Shown in pieces: positions 58,622-64,000 of a stretch of 64,000 bases of DNA. Source of the DNA: Sphingobacteriales bacterium (GTDB taxonomy: Bacteria > Bacteroidota > Bacteroidia > Sphingobacteriales > Sphingobacteriaceae); NCBI GenBank assembly GCA_014763615.1, contig JACXVB010000001.1, positions 186,001-250,000 of the forward strand, given 5' to 3'. The notes below the pieces were generated by a model. The model was not told the origin of the DNA and ran no database searches. It saw only the letters and a program-made list of their open reading frames with translations. Positions within the stretch are counted from its first letter, which is position 1. Each line of letters starts with the position of its first letter. A program made the position numbers and the translations under genes.

Positions 58622-59125
58622 TTACAATGAAACTTCATAAAGTAAAACCTCCTCACCTTCTGGGATAATGATTTTATCTTGCCTTACAAAAGTCAATTTC
58701 TCTAAAAGCTGAACAGACTTTTGATTGTCTTCTTTTACGATGGCATTTAAAGTATGCAGTTTAAATTCTTCCTTCGCATATTGTAGCATCGCTTTTGAGG
58801 CTTCAAAAGCATAGCCAAAACCTTCATATTCTGGCAGTAGGGCATAACCTAGATCGGTATAAGTTAGAAATGGTCTTTTTACTAAACCAGACATTCCAAT
58901 AGGATTTAGGGTGTTTTTTAGCCTGATGATATAGAATCCAAAATTGCTTTGAGAATAGTTAGAAATGATTTTATACAGGAGATAATCTTCTGCATCTTTC
59001 ACAGTTTTGATATTTCTATCTCCTATAAATTGTAGCCAGCCTTTTGTATTTACCAGCTTTAAAAAGAATTCAGCATCTTCGGGCTGAAATTTTCTGAGGG
59101 CTAATCTTTCGGTAGTTAAAATCAT
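58622..59125 (-). CDS. GNAT-family N-acetyltransferase (RimJ/RimL type)
   Basis: A 167-residue acetyltransferase. The opening TTERLALRKFQPEDAEFFLK, then MSGLVKRPFLTYTDLGYALL, YEGFGYAFEASKAMLQYAKE (acetyl-CoA loop) and LNAIVKEDNQKSVQLLEKL (motif B) are those of the RimJ/RimL-like branch. It acetylates the N-terminus of a protein or a small amine; which is unknown. It overlaps the 129-residue gene by 4 bp and is the last of the rlmD operon. Confidence 0.9.
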   Translation of the reverse strand: MILTTERLALRKFQPEDAEFFLKLVNTKGWLQFIGDRNIKTVKDAEDYLLYKIISNYSQSNFGFYIIRLKNTLNPIGMSGLVKRPFLTYTDLGYALLPEYEGFGYAFEASKAMLQYAKEEFKLHTLNAIVKEDNQKSVQLLEKLTFVRQDKIIIPEGEEVLLYEVSL

Positions 59126-59511
59126 TTATAAGGATAATACACAAAATTAGCACCTTCTGGTACCACAGTAAATATGCACATGTAATCATCGGCAGCTTTA
59201 TAGCTTTGTAAAAAAGCGTCCTTCTTGCTGCTTTGGATAATTCCTTTTTCTATAAATTCTTCTAATGTGGAAGCTTGTATCGTCCAGCTCGTACCTAATT
59301 CGGTATGGTCTAGAATAATTTCTCCTAATGCAATTTTATGTTGATGTGCAATAAAAATAGGGTAGGCAGATAATCCTTCAACCATAATTTCAATAGCTAC
59401 TTCTCGGATGGTGTCTTTATAAAATTCAAGGTCTTTTTTTAAACTGACTAAAGGACTTTCTTGAGGTGCTTGTTGTCCATCTCCTTGACCTAATAATTCT
59501 TCTGGATTCAT
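59122..59511 (-). CDS. Conserved hypothetical protein between rlmD and the GNAT gene
   Basis: A 129-residue cytoplasmic protein. After a hydrophilic start (MNPEELLGQGDGQQAPQESP), it has helices with IREVAIEIMVEGLSAYPIFI and a beta segment FTVVPEGANFVYYPYK at the end. I do not recognise the family. Overlaps of 4 bp on both sides with rlmD and the GNAT gene show translational coupling. Confidence 0.7.
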   Translation of the reverse strand: MNPEELLGQGDGQQAPQESPLVSLKKDLEFYKDTIREVAIEIMVEGLSAYPIFIAHQHKIALGEIILDHTELGTSWTIQASTLEEFIEKGIIQSSKKDAFLQSYKAADDYMCIFTVVPEGANFVYYPYK

Positions 59512-60905
59512 TTCTTCAATTTTAATAAAACCACATTTTCTACATGTTGCGTATGCGGAAACATATCCACGGGTTTGATGCGCACTAAATCGTATTTCTC
59601 TTTCAAACGAATTAAATCACGGGCTTGTGTAGCGGCGTTACAACTTACATAAACAATTTTGTTGGCTTCAATTTCCATCAAACGTTCCACTACATCAGGG
59701 TGCATTCCGGCTCTTGGAGGGTCGGTAATGATAACATCTGGTTTGCCATGGCTTTGCACAAATTCGGCATTTAAAACATCCTTCATATCGCCAGCATAGA
59801 AAACAGTATTTTCTATTTTATTGATTTGGGAATTGATTTTTGCATCCTCAATCGCATCCGGAACATATTCTACACCTACCACTTTCTTGGCTTTTTTCGC
59901 TACAAAATTAGCGATGGTTCCTGTTCCGGTATATAAATCATAAACCAATTCATCGCCTTTTAAATCTGCAAAATCACGAGCAATTTTATACAACTCATAA
60001 GCTTGAAGCGAGTTAGTTTGATAAAAAGACTTTGGTCCGATACGGAATTTTAAGCTTTCCATTTCTTCGTAAATGAAAGATCTTCCACTGTATAGCAATA
60101 CTTCTTGATCAAAAATGGTGTCGTTTCTTTTTTGATTGATGATGTATAAAAGCGATGTGATTTGTGGAAATTTAGCTTTTACAAACTCCATCACTAAATC
60201 GACTTGTTCTTCTTCCGGATAAGCAAAAACGACAATCACCAACAGTTCTCCGGTAGAAGATGTGCGGATGATGAGATTTCTTAAAACACCTTCATGCGCT
60301 CTTAAATCGTAAAAAGAGATATTATTTTTTTTGGCAAAATCTGCGATAGAATTTCTGATTTCGTTAGAAGGATCAGCTTGTAAATAGCAATGCTCAATGG
60401 CTAAAATTTTATCGAAACGTAAAGGCACATGAAAACCTAAAGCATTTAAATCTTTTTCATCTTCAATTTCGCCGTCTGCGTCGGTCAACCAACGTTTGTT
60501 AGAAAAAGTATATTCAAGTTTGTTTCTATAATAACGATCTTGGGCAGAGGGTAAAATTTCTTCGGCAATAGAAACATCTAAACCTGCAATCCGCTGTAAA
60601 GCATCTAAAACCGATTTTTGTTTGTATTTGAGTTGAGCTGTATAATTCATGTGTTGCCATTTACAACCACCACAAACCCCGAAATGCAAACAAAATGGCT
60701 CAACTCTGTCTGTAGAGGGTTGAATAAGCTGAGCAATTTTAGCTTCTGCAAACTTCTTTTTCTTTTTATAAACGGCAGCGTCCACTATATCACCCGGAAT
60801 AGCTTTTTCTACAAAAACCACTAGGTCATCAGCTCTGGCAACTCCTTTTCCTTCTTCGGCTATGTCAAACACGCTTAATGCGGATAAAATTTTTTGTTCT
60901 CTCAA
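59508..60905 (-). CDS. rlmD: 23S rRNA (uracil-5-)-methyltransferase, RlmD/RumA family
   Basis: A 465-residue enzyme that methylates uracil at C5 in 23S rRNA, SAM-dependent. It has an N-terminal TRAM domain (1-60), the 4Fe-4S cysteines in FCLHFGVCGGCKWQHMNY with a later Cys in EHCYLQ, the SAM-binding DLYTGTGTIANFVA and the catalytic Cys in YVSCNAATQARDL (about residue 415). The start must be TTG at 60905: there is no ATG in the frame between the upstream stop and the TRAM domain. It is the first gene of a three-gene operon. Confidence 0.92.
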   Translation of the reverse strand: MREQKILSALSVFDIAEEGKGVARADDLVVFVEKAIPGDIVDAAVYKKKKKFAEAKIAQLIQPSTDRVEPFCLHFGVCGGCKWQHMNYTAQLKYKQKSVLDALQRIAGLDVSIAEEILPSAQDRYYRNKLEYTFSNKRWLTDADGEIEDEKDLNALGFHVPLRFDKILAIEHCYLQADPSNEIRNSIADFAKKNNISFYDLRAHEGVLRNLIIRTSSTGELLVIVVFAYPEEEQVDLVMEFVKAKFPQITSLLYIINQKRNDTIFDQEVLLYSGRSFIYEEMESLKFRIGPKSFYQTNSLQAYELYKIARDFADLKGDELVYDLYTGTGTIANFVAKKAKKVVGVEYVPDAIEDAKINSQINKIENTVFYAGDMKDVLNAEFVQSHGKPDVIITDPPRAGMHPDVVERLMEIEANKIVYVSCNAATQARDLIRLKEKYDLVRIKPVDMFPHTQHVENVVLLKLKK

Positions 60906-61359
60906 AATATGAAAATGTTAAGCCTGTAAATTTAGGAAAAAGGGATAAGGTTTAGGGAAGAAGCTTGGAGGAAGATCGTAACAGAAAATTTTAGGCAGTA
61001 CAAATTTACCTGCTTTTTGATAAAGCAGTGATGATAGTTTGAGCTTTTAATTTATTTGAAAAAGTTGAAGAAAATTGTCCAAAATCCCCAATTTATGTTT
61101 TCTGCTAAATCAAATTGCTCATCAATCATTAAAGAGAAATCTTTTATTTCTTGACTCATGACCTGTATTATTATGCTTTTTTGTTTAAAAATAAGTATTT
61201 ATATACCAAAAACCAAATCGGTATAAAAATTAATAATTTGATAATATAGTGCTAACAATTTTCCTGATGAGAAATTGCTTGCAACCTTTTAGAACTTATC
61301 CTCGTCAACCTAAAAATAAGCAGTTTATAATTTCTCACGTTTAACATAAGTAACAATCA
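60906..61359. other. Intergenic region between rlmD and the membrane protein pair
   Basis: The 454-bp divergent gap holds a possible 35-codon minus-strand frame (61052-61159; see next entry), a TATACC...GGTATA inverted repeat near 61201-61228, and a 9-bp inverted repeat TGAGAAATT (61268-61276) with AATTTCTCA (61329-61337). No clear promoter pair. Confidence 0.3.
61052..61159 (-). CDS. Possible small protein (35 aa)
   Basis: From ATG 61159 the frame reads MSQEIKDFSLMIDEQFDLAE then NINWGFWTIFFNFFK and stops. The first half is acidic and helical, the second hydrophobic and aromatic. It is preceded by AGGTC, a weak ribosome-binding site. It may be a real tiny protein or a chance frame. Confidence 0.25.
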   Translation of the reverse strand: MSQEIKDFSLMIDEQFDLAENINWGFWTIFFNFFK

Positions 61360-61791
61360 ATGAGTGAAAAGAACATATTAGAAGATTTCAAAATCAACAT
61401 TAAATTAAAATTGGCTTTATTGTGGGCTTCAGTTACCCTACTTTATTTATATGGAGATTATTTTGAGCTGTATGTTCCAAATAAAACAGCAGGCTTGGTA
61501 AATGGAGAAAATTTATTAGACAGTCCGATTAAATTATTTTTAGCCTCTTTTTTATTAGCAATCCCTGCGATGATGGTGGTTTTATCCATTCTTTTAAAAC
61601 CTCAAATCAATAAAATATTGAATATTATTTTTGGTTTATCCTTTTCTTTCATCATGATACTGATTGGGGTGATCTCTTTTGAATCTTGGCGAGCATTCTA
61701 TGTTTTTTACGCTTTTTTAGAAAGTTTCATCACCATCTTAATTACTTATTTAGCATTTAATTGGCCAAAAAAAATTGCAAATGGAAAATAG
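61360..61791 (+). CDS. Four-helix membrane protein (DUF6326-like)
   Basis: A 143-residue protein with about four membrane helices (about 20-34, 58-80, 86-107 and 112-133) and a characteristic N-terminal segment KLALLWASVTLLYLYGDYFE. I connect it with the DUF6326 family on general pattern; function unknown. It overlaps the following DUF4386-like gene by 11 bp, so they are coupled. Confidence 0.7.
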   Translation: MSEKNILEDFKINIKLKLALLWASVTLLYLYGDYFELYVPNKTAGLVNGENLLDSPIKLFLASFLLAIPAMMVVLSILLKPQINKILNIIFGLSFSFIMILIGVISFESWRAFYVFYAFLESFITILITYLAFNWPKKIANGK

Positions 61792-62479
61792 CGTTAAACA
61801 AGCAAGAATTGCAGGATTATTGTATTTAGTCGTTGTAATTACAGGTATTTTTAGTTTGATGTATGTGCCTAACAAGATAATAGTTTGGGATAATGCTACT
61901 TTAACGCTTCAAAATATCATTAAGAATGAATCTCTTTTCAGATTAGGAATTGTAAGTGGTTTAATCTGTTATTCCGCCTTTCTTTTTCTGGTGCTTAGCT
62001 TGTATCAATTATTGAAATCTGTACATGAAAGTATTTCGAAATTAATGGTGATTTTAGCGTTGATAAGTGTGCCGATGTATTTTATTAATGCTCAAAATCT
62101 ACTTACTATTCTCTCTTTTATTAATGATGCCATTTATAATCAGCTATGGTCAACTAATGAATTGGCTTCCCAAGTTTTTATAAAATTAGAACAGTACAAC
62201 AGTGGAATGAGTGTGATTCATATCTTTTCTGGATTATGGCTTTTCCCTTTTGGATATTTAGTTTATAAATCCAATTTTCTTCCTAAAATATTTGGTGTCC
62301 TTTTAATGATGGGATGTTTTGGATACCTTATCAATTTTGCTGGACACACTTTAATCAAAGATTTTAGTTATTTAGGGATAGGTTTTTATATCAGTTTGCC
62401 TTCTAGTTTAGGAGAAATCGGGATTTGCTTATGGATGCTGATTGTTGGATGCAAATTTAACCTTAGTGAAACTTTTTGA
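61781..62479 (+). CDS. DUF4386-family membrane protein
   Basis: A 232-residue protein with about six membrane helices. It opens with ARIAGLLYLVVVITGIFSLM and has the LIKSVHE-like and PFGYLVYKSNFLPKIFGVLL phrases of DUF4386. Function unknown. The ATG at 61781 is preferred over the TTG two codons upstream. It follows the DUF6326-like gene with an 11-bp overlap; the pair probably forms one membrane complex or at least one operon. Confidence 0.8.
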   Translation: MENSVKQARIAGLLYLVVVITGIFSLMYVPNKIIVWDNATLTLQNIIKNESLFRLGIVSGLICYSAFLFLVLSLYQLLKSVHESISKLMVILALISVPMYFINAQNLLTILSFINDAIYNQLWSTNELASQVFIKLEQYNSGMSVIHIFSGLWLFPFGYLVYKSNFLPKIFGVLLMMGCFGYLINFAGHTLIKDFSYLGIGFYISLPSSLGEIGICLWMLIVGCKFNLSETF

Positions 62480-62495
62480 AGTAATGAGGGATAAT

Positions 62496-63368
62496 TTACC
62501 CAAACAAATCACTACTCAAATACCTATCTCCACGGTCGCAGGCAATGAATACAATCACGCCACTTTCTAATTCGGAAGCTATTTGCAATGCTGCAGTACA
62601 TGCTCCGCCGCTGCTCATTCCTGAGAAAATAGCTTCGGTTTTGGCTAATTTTCTAGCCATTTGGGTGGCATCTTCTTGAGAAACGTCAATTATCCTATCC
62701 ACTTTTGAAGCATCAAATATTTTGGGTAAATAAGCCTTGGGCCAACGACGAATTCCAGGAATTGAAGATCCTTCTGTGGGTTGGCAACCCACAATCTGAA
62801 TAGTTGGATTTTGCTCTTTTAAATACATTGACGTCCCCATAATGGTTCCAGTGGTACCCATAGAGCTTACAAAATGCGTAACTTGATGTTCGGTATCACG
62901 CCAGATTTCTGGTCCGGTGGTTTTATAATGCGCTAAATAATTATCTGCGTTAGCAAATTGATTTAATAGAAAATACTCACTAGTTGCTCCTTTTTCATCG
63001 GCGTAATCGCGGCATTTCTCAATATCTTCTAACAAAATCACTTTTGCACCAAAAGCTTCCATAGTTTGGGTACGCTCTTTGGTAGAGTTTGAAGGCATAA
63101 TCAACTCAATCTCCAAATCAAATAAACGGGCAATCATCGCTAAAGCAATTCCAGTGTTTCCGCTAGTGGCTTCAATCAGTTTCATGCCGGGCTTAATATC
63201 GCCACGTTCTACAGCACTTTTAATCATATTGAGTGCGGCCCTGTCTTTTACACTCCCTCCAGGATTATTTCCTTCTAATTTGGCGAAGATTTTCACCTTT
63301 GGATTAGGATTTAACTTTTGGATTTCTGCTAAAGGCGTATTGCCTACCAAATCAATAATAGAAGCCAT
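62496..63368 (-). CDS. cysM: Cysteine synthase B (O-acetylserine sulfhydrylase)
   Basis: A 290-residue PLP enzyme that makes cysteine from O-acetylserine and sulfide or thiosulfate. The PLP-lysine is Lys41 in NNPGGSVKDRAAL; the substrate loop is EATSGNTGIAL and the phosphate loop MGTTGTIMGTS. The CysM branch is indicated by the length and the motif ACDRGDRYLSSDLF at the end. It starts 1 bp after the cysE stop, so the two pathway enzymes are co-expressed; in many bacteria they form a complex. Confidence 0.96.
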   Translation of the reverse strand: MASIIDLVGNTPLAEIQKLNPNPKVKIFAKLEGNNPGGSVKDRAALNMIKSAVERGDIKPGMKLIEATSGNTGIALAMIARLFDLEIELIMPSNSTKERTQTMEAFGAKVILLEDIEKCRDYADEKGATSEYFLLNQFANADNYLAHYKTTGPEIWRDTEHQVTHFVSSMGTTGTIMGTSMYLKEQNPTIQIVGCQPTEGSSIPGIRRWPKAYLPKIFDASKVDRIIDVSQEDATQMARKLAKTEAIFSGMSSGGACTAALQIASELESGVIVFIACDRGDRYLSSDLFG

Positions 63369-63369
63369 T

Positions 63370-64000
63370 TTATGATGGGAAGTTTGAATTTTCTATCACT
63401 CTGATGGATGGAGTATGATAAACTGTAGAATTTGCAGGGACGCTCTTCGTTAACCAAACGTTACCGCCAATAATGCTGTTGGCTCCAATCACCGTTTCAC
63501 CACCTAAAATGGTGGCATTACTGTAAATCACCACGCCGTCTTCTACGGTTGGATGACGTTTTACTCCAGCTAAACTTTTACTTACGCTTAATGCACCCAA
63601 CGTAACCCCTTGGTATAATTTCACATGATTACCGATGATCGCTGTTTCGCCGATTACAATTCCTGTTCCGTGGTCTATACACAAATATTCTCCAATTTGC
63701 GCACCGGGATGAATGTCAATTCCGGTTTTAGAATGGGCATATTCTGTCAAGATTCTGGGAATTAAAGGGGTATTTAATAAAAGCAATTCGTGAGCAATTC
63801 TGTAAAAAGCAATAGCCCAAAAACCTGGATAAGTTCTTATCACTTCAAATTCATTGTTTGCCGCAGGATCACCACTAGTTAATGCGCTAATGTCGGTTTT
63901 TAAGGTATCGTAAAGAGCAGATACTCTACTGATAAATTGCTTAGCAATCACATCATTATTGCAATTTTTACAGGCTTGAGTGGCATTCAATAAATGATTT
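63370..64000 (-). CDS. cysE: Serine O-acetyltransferase (5' end cut by window)
   Basis: At least 210 residues of a serine acetyltransferase; the frame is open to the right edge ([13 protein letters not shown] precedes the TTG at 63990), so the N-terminal helical domain is incomplete here. The left-handed beta-helix region has [39 protein letters not shown] and the catalytic His-Asp pair (HG...D) of hexapeptide acetyltransferases, with the C-terminal [15 protein letters not shown]. It makes O-acetylserine for CysM. The longer N-terminal form is typical of Bacteroidota and plants. Confidence 0.93.
   Translation of the reverse strand, partial: NHLLNATQACKNCNNDVIAKQFISRVSALYDTLKTDISALTSGDPAANNEFEVIRTYPGFWAIAFYRIAHELLLLNTPLIPRILTEYAHSKTGIDIHPGAQIGEYLCIDHGTGIVIGETAIIGNHVKLYQGVTLGALSVSKSLAGVKRHPTVEDGVVIYSNATILGGETVIGANSIIGGNVWLTKSVPANSTVYHTPSIRVIENSNFPS

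Noticed and set aside
1-64000. CRISPR arrays, prophage genes, complete insertion sequences
   Set aside because: No regularly spaced direct repeats, no cas, phage structural, integrase or transposase genes are readable on either strand.

Overview
The window is about 64 kb of AT-rich chromosomal DNA from a Bacteroidota bacterium, most likely a Pedobacter-like member of the Sphingobacteriaceae. Several things point there. Promoters follow the Bacteroidota TTTG-N19/20-TAnnTTTG pattern. Many proteins are exported with AKAQ/SKAQ-type signal peptide ends, and the PorT-like beta-barrel, DUF2723, M1 peptidase and CzcA-CzcC fusion proteins are typical of the phylum. No phage, plasmid or intact insertion sequence was recognised. 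Both ends cut a gene: a UvrD-like helicase-nuclease on the left (C-terminus missing) and a serine acetyltransferase on the right (N-terminus missing).

Layout. 1-7.4 kb: helicase-nuclease, a secreted GH3 beta-N-acetylglucosaminidase with a small membrane protein, an outer-membrane beta-barrel, rplY-prs. 7.4-11.8 kb: tRNA-Gln(TTG), a giant DUF2723 membrane glycosyltransferase-like protein, accA. 11.9-17.1 kb: a PepSY-like secreted protein, an M1 aminopeptidase-amidohydrolase pair for peptide breakdown, a bacilliredoxin. 17.2-24.6 kb: ahcY and pdxJ, then an accessory stretch in which the selenouridine genes mnmH and selD are interleaved with a TPR gene and three toxin-antitoxin loci (ParDE-like, HigBA, and a frameshifted YefM-YoeB), ending in an interspersed repeat before gcvP. 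27.6-33.6 kb: a heavy-metal RND efflux operon whose inner-membrane pump is fused to the outer-membrane channel. 34-37.6 kb: a THI5-domain sensor histidine kinase, YceI and a stand-alone receiver. 37.6-43.4 kb: MBL hydrolase, recJ-lptB, GH3-auxin-type adenylate enzyme, PAP2 phosphatase. 43.3-46.8 kb: an OsmC / Fe-S-CDGSH / UBP zinc-finger operon divergent from an ECF sigma / anti-sigma / beta-barrel operon. 46.9-56.5 kb: an orphan ABC ATPase, envelope proteins, rbfA-hlyIII-M23, hflX, lpxH / beta-propeller / prfA, tRNA-Asp. 56.5-61 kb: a HipBST-like tripartite toxin-antitoxin operon with three evenly spaced operators, a frameshifted Pmp3/YqaE gene, and an rlmD-GNAT operon. 61-64 kb: two small membrane proteins and the cysE-cysM pair for cysteine synthesis.

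Most of the window is ordinary housekeeping. The points that most deserve a second look are: (1) an embedded signal-peptide-like segment at the junction of the CzcA-CzcC fusion, which would allow one polypeptide to be processed into pump and channel; (2) the hipB-hipS-hipT operon with TACC-N6-GGTA-like operators exactly 40 bp apart over its promoter; (3) a higBA promoter with a perfect palindrome between its -33 and -7 elements and an almost leaderless TTG start; (4) two decayed small genes (YoeB, Pmp3) that each need a frame change to read; (5) a candidate autoregulated ECF sigma-anti-sigma-barrel circuit; and (6) a thiol/Fe-S/zinc-finger operon. Nothing was found that can be called a wholly new system with confidence. 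The best candidates for undescribed biology are the fusion processing, the small protein at the head of the metal-efflux operon, and the structured segment ahead of prfA.
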